64,000 nt of DNA, taken from the NCBI GenBank assembly GCA_027486345.1, contig JAIXPH010000062.1:1-64000 (forward strand), in the 5' to 3' direction. Origin of the DNA: Paracoccaceae bacterium (GTDB lineage Bacteria; Pseudomonadota; Alphaproteobacteria; Rhodobacterales; Rhodobacteraceae). The notes beneath the pieces were generated by a model, which was not told the DNA's origin, made no database searches, and worked only from the letters and a program-made list of their open reading frames with translations. A program made the position numbers and the translations under genes. Below, in pieces: positions 38,742 through 47,332 of this stretch (its first letter is position 1; the number at the start of each line of letters is the position of its first letter).

Positions 38742-40253
38742 TCAGTATTCCGGACCGCCTTCGGCCTGCCAGGGTTGGACGAGGTTGCCAAAGCGGGTGA
38801 AGCGGCCTTCGAAGCTGAGTTCGACGGTGCCGATGGGGCCGTGGCGCTGTTTGCCGATCACCACCTCGGCCTTGCCATGCACGCGGTTCATCTTGTCCAG
38901 CCATTCGGCAAAGCGCGGGTCGTCTTCCGGTGGCTTGAGCCGTTCGTGGTAATATTCGTCGCGATAGACGAACATGACGACGTCGGCGTCCTGTTCGATC
39001 GAGCCGGATTCGCGCAGGTCCGACAGTTGCGGGCGCTTGTCCTCACGGCTTTCGACGGTGCGCGACAGTTGGGAGAGCGCGATCACCGGGATCTGCAATT
39101 CCTTGGCGATGGCCTTCAGCCCTTGGGTGATTTCCGAGACTTCCTGCACGCGGTTCGATTCGCCGCGTCCAGTGCCCTTGAGCAGTTGCAGATAGTCCAC
39201 CATCAGCACGTCGAGGCCATGGGTGCGCTTCAGGCGGCGGGCGCGGGCGGCGACCTGGCTGATCGGCAGGGCGGGCGTGTCGTCGATGTAGAGCGGGCAG
39301 GATTCCAACGCCTTGGCGGCCTCGACGAAGCGGCGGAACTCCTGTTCGGTCATGTCGCCGCGGCGGATCTGTTCTGACGGGACTTCTGACGCCTCGGACA
39401 GGATACGGGCGGCGAGTTGTTCGGCGCTCATTTCCAAGCTGAAGAACCCCACCACGCCGCCATCCACCGCACCCTCGCCGCCGTCATGCAGACGGCCCCG
39501 GCGGTAGGCCTTGGCGATGTTGAAGGCGATATTGGTGGCCAGCGAGGTTTTCCCCATCGAGGGGCGCCCGGCGAGGATCAGCAGGTCCGAGGGGTGCAGC
39601 CCCCCCAGCTTGCGGTCAAGGTCCACAAGGCCGGTCGAAATGCCCGCGAGGCCCCCGCCGCGCTGATAGGCGGCATTGGCGGAATTCACCGCCTCGGTCA
39701 CCGCTTTCAGGAAAGAGGTGAAACCGCGTTCGGCGACACCCTGTTCGCCCAGCTTGTAAAGGCGCTGTTCAGCCTCGGTGATCTGCTCGCGCGGTTCGGA
39801 GGTGATTTCCACCTTGGCGGCCTTGGACGAGATGTCGCGGCCCAAGGCGATGAGTTCACGCCGCACGGCAAGGTCATAGATCATCTGCGCGTAATCGCGC
39901 GCGGCAAAGGCGCTGATGGCGGCCCCGGCAAGACGGACCAGATAGGCCGGACCGCCCAATTCACGGAGACCTTCGTCATCCTCGAAGAAGGGTTTCAGCG
40001 TCACGGGACTGGCCAGCGCGTTCTTCTGGATGCGGGCCGCGGCGCGTTCGAAGATACGCTGATGGACCGGGTCGAAGAAATGCTCGGATTTCACAAGGGC
40101 GGCGATGCGGTCATAGACATCATTGTTGGTGAGGATCGCCCCCAGAAGCTGCTGCTCGGCCTCGATGTTGTGCGGCAGTGATTCGGCGAGATCCGGGCCC
40201 GCGGTGGCGGGAAGGGCCGGATTGAGCGCGCGGAAGGTGGCGATTTCGGTCAT
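38742..40253 (-). CDS. dnaB: Replicative DNA helicase
   Basis: DnaB is the ring helicase that unwinds DNA at the replication fork. The 503 residues hold an N-terminal helical domain (about 20-130) and a RecA-like domain with Walker A GRPSMGKT (229-236), IDDTPALPI and MVDYLQLLKG. A Gly/Asp-rich insert after Walker A is, as I recall, common in alphaproteobacteria. There is no intein. I chose the ATG at 40253; an upstream GTG at 40286 is possible. A perfect DnaA box lies 124 bp upstream. Confidence 0.97.
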   Translation of the reverse strand: MTEIATFRALNPALPATAGPDLAESLPHNIEAEQQLLGAILTNNDVYDRIAALVKSEHFFDPVHQRIFERAAARIQKNALASPVTLKPFFEDDEGLRELGGPAYLVRLAGAAISAFAARDYAQMIYDLAVRRELIALGRDISSKAAKVEITSEPREQITEAEQRLYKLGEQGVAERGFTSFLKAVTEAVNSANAAYQRGGGLAGISTGLVDLDRKLGGLHPSDLLILAGRPSMGKTSLATNIAFNIAKAYRRGRLHDGGEGAVDGGVVGFFSLEMSAEQLAARILSEASEVPSEQIRRGDMTEQEFRRFVEAAKALESCPLYIDDTPALPISQVAARARRLKRTHGLDVLMVDYLQLLKGTGRGESNRVQEVSEITQGLKAIAKELQIPVIALSQLSRTVESREDKRPQLSDLRESGSIEQDADVVMFVYRDEYYHERLKPPEDDPRFAEWLDKMNRVHGKAEVVIGKQRHGPIGTVELSFEGRFTRFGNLVQPWQAEGGPEY

Positions 40254-40566
40254 GCCTGTGGGTATCCCGTTCTTGCCCCCCGACACGGGCGGAGGGTCGC
40301 AAAGCTATGCCCGTTTCCCCGCCGCTGTTCCAGATGCGGCGCGGCGGCGGCCGCGGTCGGGATCGGTGGGCAGGTCTGTGGATAAGACCGCCGGAACCGG
40401 GTGGAGAAGCCGGGGACAGCTCTGATCATCAAGATATTGCGGATCGGGGGCGCGCGTCCACCGTGGAATGCGGTCAGGGCCGCGCGGGGCGGGAAAAGCT
40501 GTCCACAGGGGTTTGGGCGAAAATCCGCGCGACGTGACCGGCAGGCCACGCGCGCGGCCGGGCCGG
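40254..40566. other. dnaB upstream region
   Basis: This 313-bp gap between the pyrE stop and the dnaB start carries the dnaB promoter. It has one exact DnaA box (40377-40385), one weaker box (CTGTCCACA, 40499-40507, 7 of 9) and GC-rich inverted repeats near 40545-40566 that may end pyrE. I see no gene in it. Confidence 0.6.
40377..40385 (-). promoter_or_regulatory. DnaA box before dnaB
   Basis: TGTGGATAA is the exact reverse complement of the consensus TTATCCACA. A second, weaker box lies 114 bp away in the opposite orientation. This suggests DnaA control of dnaB, since no origin-like AT-rich region is present. Confidence 0.6.
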
Positions 40567-41247
40567 TCAGGCCGTGGTGCGGGCGGCTTGCCAGGCGCGG
40601 GGATCGTTCAGGAATTCTTCCACCCCGGCCAGCGTGGCGGCGTCAAAGGCGCCCGAGGCCCGCGCCTCGGCCAGCACATCCCACCAGGTGCAGAGGTGAT
40701 GCAGCGCCACGCCGTGATCGGCCAGCCGCTGGGTCGTTTCCGGGAAGATGCCGTAGTAGAAGATCACCGCCGTATGGCCGCAAGTGGCCCCCGTCTCGCG
40801 GATGGCATCGACGAAGGAGAGTTTCGAGCCGCCGTCGGTGGTCAGATCCTCGACCAGCAGCACGCGCTGGCCCTCGGACATCGCGCCTTCGATGCGGGCG
40901 TTGCGGCCGTAGCCTTTGGGTTTCTTGCGCACATAGGTCATCGGCAGGGCAAGGCGTTCGGCCACCAGCGCGGCGAAGGGGATGCCTGCGGTTTCACCGC
41001 CGGCGATGTTGTCGAACGCCTCGAACCCCGCCTCGCGCATCACGGTGACCGACAGGAAATCCATCAGGGCCGAGCGGATGCGCGGATAGCTGATCAGCTT
41101 GCGGCAATCGATATAGGTGGGCGAGGGCAGACCCGAGGCCAGCGTGAAGGGCGTGTCGGTGTTGAAATGCACGGCCTTGATCTCCAGCAGCGCGCGGGCG
41201 GTCAGGCGGGCGATTTCTTCCTTGGGCGGGAAGGCGGTCGGGATCAT
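40567..41247 (-). CDS. pyrE: Orotate phosphoribosyltransferase
   Basis: PyrE converts orotate and PRPP to orotidine monophosphate in pyrimidine synthesis. The 226-residue protein has the PRPP-binding loop [13 protein letters not shown] and the substrate-side Lys-rich stretch [18 protein letters not shown]. Its N-terminal part [21 protein letters not shown] fits the alphaproteobacterial type. A P-loop kinase-like gene ends 10 bp upstream on the same strand; pyrC lies about 2 kb further on. Confidence 0.95.
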   Translation of the reverse strand: MIPTAFPPKEEIARLTARALLEIKAVHFNTDTPFTLASGLPSPTYIDCRKLISYPRIRSALMDFLSVTVMREAGFEAFDNIAGGETAGIPFAALVAERLALPMTYVRKKPKGYGRNARIEGAMSEGQRVLLVEDLTTDGGSKLSFVDAIRETGATCGHTAVIFYYGIFPETTQRLADHGVALHHLCTWWDVLAEARASGAFDAATLAGVEEFLNDPRAWQAARTTA

Positions 41248-41256
41248 GGCGTTTCC

Positions 41257-41811
41257 TTATGAAGGCCATCGCGTCCGGTCCAGCACGAGACGGGCGAGAC
41301 GGTCGGGCGGCATGTCGGCGGTGTCGGCGGTCAGGTCGGGGATGTGGCGGCGGAATGGACCGGAACGCAGGGCCGCGTCAAGAACCCTTGCCCGCTCGCG
41401 GTGCCAGCGAAGGGCGTCGCCCTGTTCGCGGCGGGCGAGGCGGGCCTCCATCACGGCGACGGGGGCGAGCAGCAGGACATGGGTGATCCGCGATCCGGGC
41501 AGGGCGTCGGTCAGACGGTCAAGATCGGCGTCGGTTTCCCAGACATGGGGCAGGATCAGCGGCAGGGGGCCGTCTTGGTCCAACGGGGGCAGCAGGCGGG
41601 CCAGTTGCGCCAGGGCAAGGCGCTGGCCAAAGGGATCATCATCGGGCCGGGGATAGACCCAGGCCAAGGCGTCCAGATCGAACAGCGCATGGCGGAGGGG
41701 CAGGAGGGCATGGCTGATCGCCCCCGCCAGCGTTGTCTTGCCCACACCGCAGGGGCCGTTCAGGATCAGGACGGGGCGGTGGGTCACGGTGAGGTGCGTT
41801 TGCGCTGGCAT
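41257..41811 (-). CDS. P-loop NTPase, small-kinase-like
   Basis: This 184-residue protein has a Walker A motif NGPCGVGKTTLAGA near the N-terminus (about residues 18-31) and a LID-like Arg-rich segment (ARLARREQGDALRWHRERA, about 128-146). This is the layout of adenylylsulfate-, shikimate- or gluconate-kinase-type proteins. The substrate is not readable. It ends 10 bp before pyrE and may be co-transcribed with it. The start at 41811 is uncertain because the ribosome site is weak. Confidence 0.75.
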   Translation of the reverse strand: MPAQTHLTVTHRPVLILNGPCGVGKTTLAGAISHALLPLRHALFDLDALAWVYPRPDDDPFGQRLALAQLARLLPPLDQDGPLPLILPHVWETDADLDRLTDALPGSRITHVLLLAPVAVMEARLARREQGDALRWHRERARVLDAALRSGPFRRHIPDLTADTADMPPDRLARLVLDRTRWPS

Positions 41812-42119
41812 GTTTGCCGGTTGGCGGCGGTGGTCTGTGGCGCGAGGCGTAACGGGATCAGGGGCCGGTGGCCATCCATATCTTGTACGTGCGACGCGCC
41901 ATCGGCCGCAAGTCGTTGCCATGGCCAACAGGATTGCAGATGGGGCCGGGACAGACCTTGGCCAAGGCGTCCAGATAAATGGGGCCGACGAGGATTACGG
42001 AGCGTCTCGGTCCGCCTTGTCTACACCTGCCTTGATCCCAACGATGAACCCGGATCGACGCAGGACTTGCCCCATGCGGCGGCTGCGTTACGCTTGGATC
42101 TTCAACCTGCGCGTGTGTG
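41812..42119. other. Intergenic region without a clear gene
   Basis: This 308-bp stretch separates the divergent kinase-like gene and the unknown gene at 42120. It is less GC-rich than its surroundings. Frames on both strands give no recognisable protein; remains of a lost gene are possible but cannot be shown. Confidence 0.4.
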
Positions 42120-42572
42120 ATGTTCAAAAGGGCTTTTTCTTCGGTTCGGCGGGTATTTGCGGTTGGAAACGCCTTTGCGGCGTATAGACCGATTGCGCTG
42201 ACGTTGACCTGTGTTTCGATGTCGGGGACGGATGCAACCCTGACTTGGGCGGCAAAGGGTGCGCCGGACGTGCCGCAGGATGATCTCATCTTTGACATCG
42301 ACTTTCTGGGGCAACCCTCTGGCGTCACGACCGGATTTCTGTGGGATGGTGCTCAGAGCCGTCTAGAAGGCGTCTATGTCATGCGAGGCGATACGGCCTT
42401 TGTCGTGAATAAAGGCTTTGCCTATGCCGGGCTTGCACAAGATAGGTCAGGGCGCGTCACAGCCGCGTGGTCCTTGGGCAGCCAAGGGGGACGATTGGCC
42501 TTGATCCGCGGCGATCACCTATGCCTGACGTTGGAGCCTGATCCGTCCATCCATCGCATCCGGCAGGTGTAG
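42120..42572 (+). CDS. Hypothetical protein
   Basis: I do not recognise this 150-residue protein. It starts with a basic segment (MFKRAFSSVRRVFAVGNAF) that could be a weak signal or membrane-near helix. Beta-rich sequence follows (LTLTCVSMSG, DLIFDIDFLGQPSG, RLALIRGDHLCLTL). No catalytic motif is visible. It lies four bases before the DUF4259 reading frame, in an insert between pyrE and pyrC. A spurious call is possible; the reading frame and the close spacing argue for a real gene. Confidence 0.5.
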   Translation: MFKRAFSSVRRVFAVGNAFAAYRPIALTLTCVSMSGTDATLTWAAKGAPDVPQDDLIFDIDFLGQPSGVTTGFLWDGAQSRLEGVYVMRGDTAFVVNKGFAYAGLAQDRSGRVTAAWSLGSQGGRLALIRGDHLCLTLEPDPSIHRIRQV

Positions 42573-42576
42573 TGCG

Positions 42577-43368
42577 ATGGGGACTTGGGGGCCGGGTCTG
42601 TTCAGCGACGATTTGGCCTGTGATCTGCGGGATCAGTTGCGCGATGCGCTGGCGGATGGGCAGAACCTGCCGCAGGCGGTGGCGGATTTGGAACACGCTT
42701 ATAAGGCTGAGGTCGACGACCCTGACCAAGCGCCCGTGTTCTGGCTGGCGCTTGCCGCGACGGCTTGGAAACTGGGTCGGCTGGATGCGGCATAGCAAGC
42801 GCGGGCCTTGGCCGTGATTGCGGCCGGGGCTGATCTGCATCTCTGGGAGGGGGCAGAGCGTGCCAAACGCCAGAAGGTGTTGACCGCTTTGGCGGCACAG
42901 CTTTCGTCAGCCCAGGCCCCCGCCGTCAAATTGCGCAAACGCCGCGTGGCAGAGACGACCTGGGACGTTGGGGATGTTATCGAGCTGCGGTTGGCCTCGG
43001 GGCGGTGGACCCTGCTGCATGTGGTCGGGCATTTCACCGACCGGGGCGGGCGCTTTCCGCAATGCGAGGTGCTGGACTGGCTGGGCGATTGGCCCGCGGT
43101 CCTGGATAAAGCCGCGCAAAGGCTGATTGATCGGGCGCCTGTCCTGCCGCCGCTGGATTCGTCGCTCACCGTGGAGTTCACCTTGGCCGTGGTGCCGACC
43201 AAGGCGGAACCGCGCTTGATCCAGACCGGCCTGCGGCGTCTTGCGCGTCCTCGGCTGGTGGATCGGGTGGTGGGTCTGTTCACGCGCCCAACCCCGAAGT
43301 GGGGGCGGCCTTTTGTGCTGTGGCAGCACCTCGACTGGCAACTTCCACAGATTTACGGGTTGGAGTAG
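42577..43368 (+). pseudogene. DUF4259 family gene broken by an in-frame amber codon
   Basis: The frame begins with the DUF4259 signature MGTWGPGLFSDDLACDLRD and runs to FWLALAATAWKLGRLDAA. There TAG (42793-42795) stops it after 72 residues. The same frame continues without another stop to 43368 (QARALAVIAAGADLHLWEG onward, ending in WQHLDWQLPQIYGLE). In relatives I recall, the text across this point is continuous, so a single nonsense change is the simple explanation. A restart at the GTG at 42811 region, or readthrough (TAG followed by CAA), would be alternatives. The function of DUF4259 is unknown. Confidence 0.8.
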
Positions 43369-43398
43369 CGCGACACCCGAACGGCATCGCGCGGCGGC

Positions 43399-44436
43399 TT
43401 ACCCCTCCACATGCCATTGCACCGGGAAGCCCGGATCGAAGACCGTGACCGGCCCCGCCTCGGTCAGGATCTTCGCGGGCCAGACGGCGGTTTCGCCTTT
43501 GTAGAGTGTCAGTGTCCCCGCATTCGGTGGCAGGCCGTAGAAGCGGGGGCCGTTGAGGCTGGTGAAGGACTCGAGCTTGTCCAAGGCGCCCTCTTCCTCG
43601 AACACTTGCGCCAGAAGCTGCATCGTGTTGGTGGCGGTGAAGCAGCCCGCGCAGCCGCAGGCGTGTTCTTTCAGCGCGTCGACATGGGGGGCGGAATCGG
43701 TGCCGAGGAAGAACCGTCCTTCGCCGGAGGTTGCAGCGGCACGCAAAGCCAGACGGTGTTTTTCGCGCTTGGCCACCGGCAGGCAATAGTAATGCGGTTT
43801 GATCCCACCGACGAGGATGTGGTTGCGGTTGAGGATCAGGTGGTGAGTCGTGATCGTCGCGCCCAGCGTGTCGCCACCGGAACGGGCATAGGCCACGCCT
43901 TCTTCGGTCGTGATATGCTCCATCACCACGCGCAAGGATGGGATGCGGCGGCGCAGGGGGTCGAGGACGGTGTCGATGAACACGGCCTCCCGGTCGAAGA
44001 TGTCGACGTCATGCGTCGTCACCTCACCATGCACGCAGAGCGGCAGGCCAATGTCGGCCATGCGCTCCAGCACGCCGGTCACGCGGTCCAGATCGCGCAC
44101 GCCGCCATGGCTGTTGGTGGTGGCCCCGGCGGGATAGAGCTTCACCGCCTTCACCAACCCGGACGCATGGGCGCGGGCGACATCCTCCGCATCCGTGCCC
44201 TCGGTCAGATAGAGCGTCATCAGCGGCTCAAACGTCATCCCATCCGGCAGGGCGGCGAGGATGCGGTCGCGATAGGCTGCCGCCTGATCGCCCGTCACCA
44301 CGGGGGGGACGAGATTGGGCATGATGATCGCGCGGCCGAAATGGCGGGCGGATTCGGGCAAGACACCCTTCAGCATCGCGCCATCGCGCAGGTGCAGGTG
44401 CCAGTCATCGGGGCGGGTGAGCGTGATGCGTGTCAT
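43399..44436 (-). CDS. pyrC: Dihydroorotase (class II)
   Basis: PyrC closes carbamoyl aspartate to dihydroorotate. The 345-residue length fits the E. coli type. Metal ligands are in [10 protein letters not shown] (two His), the carboxylated Lys in [10 protein letters not shown], His in LCVHGEV, and later His in [12 protein letters not shown] and the Asp of [10 protein letters not shown]. It is divergent from the LprI-like gene and separated from pyrE by a roughly 2.1-kb insert. Confidence 0.96.
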   Translation of the reverse strand: MTRITLTRPDDWHLHLRDGAMLKGVLPESARHFGRAIIMPNLVPPVVTGDQAAAYRDRILAALPDGMTFEPLMTLYLTEGTDAEDVARAHASGLVKAVKLYPAGATTNSHGGVRDLDRVTGVLERMADIGLPLCVHGEVTTHDVDIFDREAVFIDTVLDPLRRRIPSLRVVMEHITTEEGVAYARSGGDTLGATITTHHLILNRNHILVGGIKPHYYCLPVAKREKHRLALRAAATSGEGRFFLGTDSAPHVDALKEHACGCAGCFTATNTMQLLAQVFEEEGALDKLESFTSLNGPRFYGLPPNAGTLTLYKGETAVWPAKILTEAGPVTVFDPGFPVQWHVEG

Positions 44437-44533
44437 GCCCGTGGCCTAGCGTAAACAAGGGCCGCTTTCCAGTGGTCGGCGGGGCCAGCTGTGGGCTATT
44501 CTGCGCCCTGCGTCGGTTGGTCAGGGGGTGAGG

Positions 44534-44950
44534 ATGGGCAAGATGACAGCGCGGGTGGCCGCTGTGGTTCTGGCAGGCGGTTTCAGCGGTATGGTCGCGG
44601 GGGGCGCTCTGGCCCAAAGCGTCGATTGCAATGACCCGCAGACCCAGATGGCGTTCAACCTCTGCGCCCAGCAGGACTGGCAGGCGGAGGACGCGCGCCT
44701 CAACGCCGAATATAAGCGCGCCATGACCCGCGCCAAGGCCTATGACGCCGAGGCTTATGAGGGTTTGGCCGGGGCGGCGGCGGCGCTCAAGACCGCGCAA
44801 CGGGCATGGATCGCCTTTCGGGACGGCAATTGCGCGGCTGAGGCCTTCACCATGAAGGGCGGCACGGCCGAGTCGCAGGTCTATTACGGCTGCATGGCCG
44901 CGATGACCGCCGCGCGGTCAGAGGAATTGGCGCTCTGGCTGTCCTACTGA
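44534..44950 (+). CDS. Secreted LprI-like (DUF1311) protein
   Basis: This 138-residue exported protein has a signal peptide (to about residue 28, ending GGALAQ) and an LprI/DUF1311 domain. The domain has the four expected Cys (VDCNDPQTQMAFNLC, GNCAAEAF, YYGCMAAM) and RAWIAFRDGNC. LprI of Mycobacterium inhibits lysozyme; most bacterial relatives are untested. The start is ambiguous (GTG 44528, ATG 44534 or ATG 44543); I took 44534 after GGGGG. Confidence 0.85.
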   Translation: MGKMTARVAAVVLAGGFSGMVAGGALAQSVDCNDPQTQMAFNLCAQQDWQAEDARLNAEYKRAMTRAKAYDAEAYEGLAGAAAALKTAQRAWIAFRDGNCAAEAFTMKGGTAESQVYYGCMAAMTAARSEELALWLSY

Positions 44951-45141
44951 CGGGGTCGGCTCACCGAAAGGCGGAGGAAAAATCCCGTTTGCCTGTTGCC
45001 CCTGCAATCGTTTACCAATCGGAAACGGCCTTCGGATACGCCGGGGGCCGCAAAAAGCGCGCGAATGCGCCGTAATGGTGGTGAGGGGCAGGGCAGCGCC
45101 GCGATGGGCCATGGGGTCCGGGGGTGCCTGTCGGGTGTGTG

Positions 45142-47331
45142 ATGCGGATAGTCTTTCATTCCGGAACGGGAACGCAACTGGTGCGGTCGGTGCAGATGGC
45201 GCTGGCCGGCGCGCGGGCCGACGTGCTGACGCAGGGGGTGCTTTATCCCGATAGCCTTGGGGCCTTGGGCCAGTCCGACCTGTTCACGGCGGCCCTGTCG
45301 CCCGCTGAGGGGCATCCGCTCTTGGCGCTGCGGGGGCTGACCGATCCGGTTGATGCGCAGGATTTCGCCCTGCGCGCGCGGGCCGGTCTGGCCGGTCTGA
45401 TCGTGAGGCACCGGCCCAAGATGCTGCTCCTGTCGCTGCCGGAAGCGGCGGTGTTTTGCACGACGCCCGCCGCCTTGGCCGCGATGCGGGCGGTGTTGTC
45501 CGAATTCTCCGATGATATCCTGCCCGTCCTGCACCTCGCCCCACCGGCCGAGGCGGCGGCGGATGCCTTCCATCTGCAAACCCTGCTCGGCGCGACGGGG
45601 GCGCCGCCGATGGGCAAGGGCACCGTCGGGATTGACCCGGATGCGACGGCAGCACTTTGGGCGCAGGTTTTCGGGGCAGAGACCTTGACGGCACGGGAAT
45701 TCGCCGGAGCCTTGACCGCCAAAGATCTGGGCGTGGCGCTGGCCGATCTGGGGCAGGGGGCGCTAACGGCCCGGCTTGTGCCGCACCAACGCCCGTCGCT
45801 GGTCACCCTGCGCCGGGCCTTGGCGCTGAACGCAGGCTTGGCGGGGATGGACAGCCTGCCCTTTTCCTTGCGCGAGTCGTTGCTGGCCAAACTGGGCGGA
45901 GAGGGCGATCCCCTGACCGCCGCCGACCTTGCCCCGCTGACCGCCGCGATCCGCACGGTGAAGGGGGCGAGGAAAACCGCCCCCGATCTGTCACCGGACC
46001 CGGACTTCGAGCCCTCGCCCTTGCTGGCAGGCGTGGCCGAAGCCGCCGCCGCCGCGCGTCAGGCCGCCGATGCGGCGCGCGTGCAGCGGTTGACGGCGCA
46101 GGGCGCGGCCTCCACCGCCCGTGCGGTGGCTGCCCCGCGCCGCAAGGGGCCGGAACCGCTGACCAAGGCTGGGGAGTCGATCCTGTCGCCCACCGCCAAG
46201 GAGGTGCACCGCAGCTTTGCCGGGGGCCGCTATTGGCCGCGCAACACGGGTGTGGTGGGCATTGACGAAACCGCCGACCTGCCGCCCTTCCCGGTGGACA
46301 CGCCACCCAAAACCGGCACGCTGATCGTCGGCTGCATGAAGAACGAGGGGCCCTACATCCTTGAATGGATCGCCTATCACAAGGCCATCGGGGTGGATCA
46401 CTTCCTGATCTTCACCAACGATTGCAGCGACGGCACCGATGAGATCCTGATCCGGCTGATGGAGCTTGGCCATCTGACCCATGTCTCCAACAACGAATGG
46501 AAGGGCAAGTCGCCGCAGCAGGCCGCGCTGAACAAGGCGATGAAGATGGACCTTGTGAAACAGGCCGACTGGCTGATCCACATCGACATCGACGAATACA
46601 TCAACGTGCGGATGGGCAACGGCACCTTGGCCGATCTTTACGCGGGCATGGGAGAGGCCACAAACCTTGCTATGACATGGCGGTTGTTCGGCAATGCCGG
46701 ACAAGAGGAGATTGGTGAGGCCACGGTGATCGACCGCTTCACCGGCTGCGCGCCGGCCTATGTGCCCAAACCCCATACGATGTGGGGCTTCAAGTCGATC
46801 ACCCGCAACGTCGGGGCCTATAGCAAGCTGTCCTGCCACCGTCCGAACAAGGTGGCCCCGAAGATGAAGGATCAGGTGCGCTGGCTGAACGGCAATCTGG
46901 CCGATCACTCCAAGGAGTTGACGGACAAGGGCTGGCGGTCCTCGATCCAGTCCATCGGCTATGACGCGGTGCAACTCAACCACTACGCGCTGCGCTCGCG
47001 CGAATCCTTCCTGATCAAGCGGCAACGCGGGCGGGCGCTGCATGTGGATCGCTCCATCGGGCTGAATTACTGGGTGCGGCATGACTGGCACCTGAACACC
47101 GACCGCAGCATCTTGCGGCAGGTGCCGCGCACCTGGGCGATGAAGGCGAAACTGCTGGAAGACCCGGTGCTGGCGCGGCTGCATGCCGATGCGCTGGCGT
47201 GGCATGACGCCAAGGCCGCAGAATTGCGCGCGACCGAGGCTTTTGCCGCCTTGTGGGAACAGACCAAGACCGCCGATCTAAGCGATGGTGAGCGTATGGC
47301 CTATGCCGTGGCCGAAGACATGGAAAGCTGA
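45142..47331 (+). CDS. GT92-like glycosyltransferase with a degenerate sulfotransferase-like N-terminus
   Basis: This 729-residue protein has two parts. The N-terminal part (about 1-200) resembles the Rhodobacterales sulfotransferase fold but has FHSGTGTQLVRS where an active PAPS loop would carry Lys-Thr-Gly-Thr, so it is probably inactive. An Ala-rich linker (about 290-340) follows. The C-terminal part (about 390-680) is a GT92/DUF23-type glycosyltransferase with IVGCMKNEGPYILEWIAYH and the metal motif HIDIDEYI. It likely builds a surface glycan. GT61 follows after one base. The start is the ATG at 45142. Confidence 0.83.
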   Translation: MRIVFHSGTGTQLVRSVQMALAGARADVLTQGVLYPDSLGALGQSDLFTAALSPAEGHPLLALRGLTDPVDAQDFALRARAGLAGLIVRHRPKMLLLSLPEAAVFCTTPAALAAMRAVLSEFSDDILPVLHLAPPAEAAADAFHLQTLLGATGAPPMGKGTVGIDPDATAALWAQVFGAETLTAREFAGALTAKDLGVALADLGQGALTARLVPHQRPSLVTLRRALALNAGLAGMDSLPFSLRESLLAKLGGEGDPLTAADLAPLTAAIRTVKGARKTAPDLSPDPDFEPSPLLAGVAEAAAAARQAADAARVQRLTAQGAASTARAVAAPRRKGPEPLTKAGESILSPTAKEVHRSFAGGRYWPRNTGVVGIDETADLPPFPVDTPPKTGTLIVGCMKNEGPYILEWIAYHKAIGVDHFLIFTNDCSDGTDEILIRLMELGHLTHVSNNEWKGKSPQQAALNKAMKMDLVKQADWLIHIDIDEYINVRMGNGTLADLYAGMGEATNLAMTWRLFGNAGQEEIGEATVIDRFTGCAPAYVPKPHTMWGFKSITRNVGAYSKLSCHRPNKVAPKMKDQVRWLNGNLADHSKELTDKGWRSSIQSIGYDAVQLNHYALRSRESFLIKRQRGRALHVDRSIGLNYWVRHDWHLNTDRSILRQVPRTWAMKAKLLEDPVLARLHADALAWHDAKAAELRATEAFAALWEQTKTADLSDGERMAYAVAEDMES

Positions 47332-47332
47332 C

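Noticed and set aside
40254-40566. Replication origin
   Set aside because: Only one good DnaA box and no AT-rich unwinding region or origin-linked genes are present.
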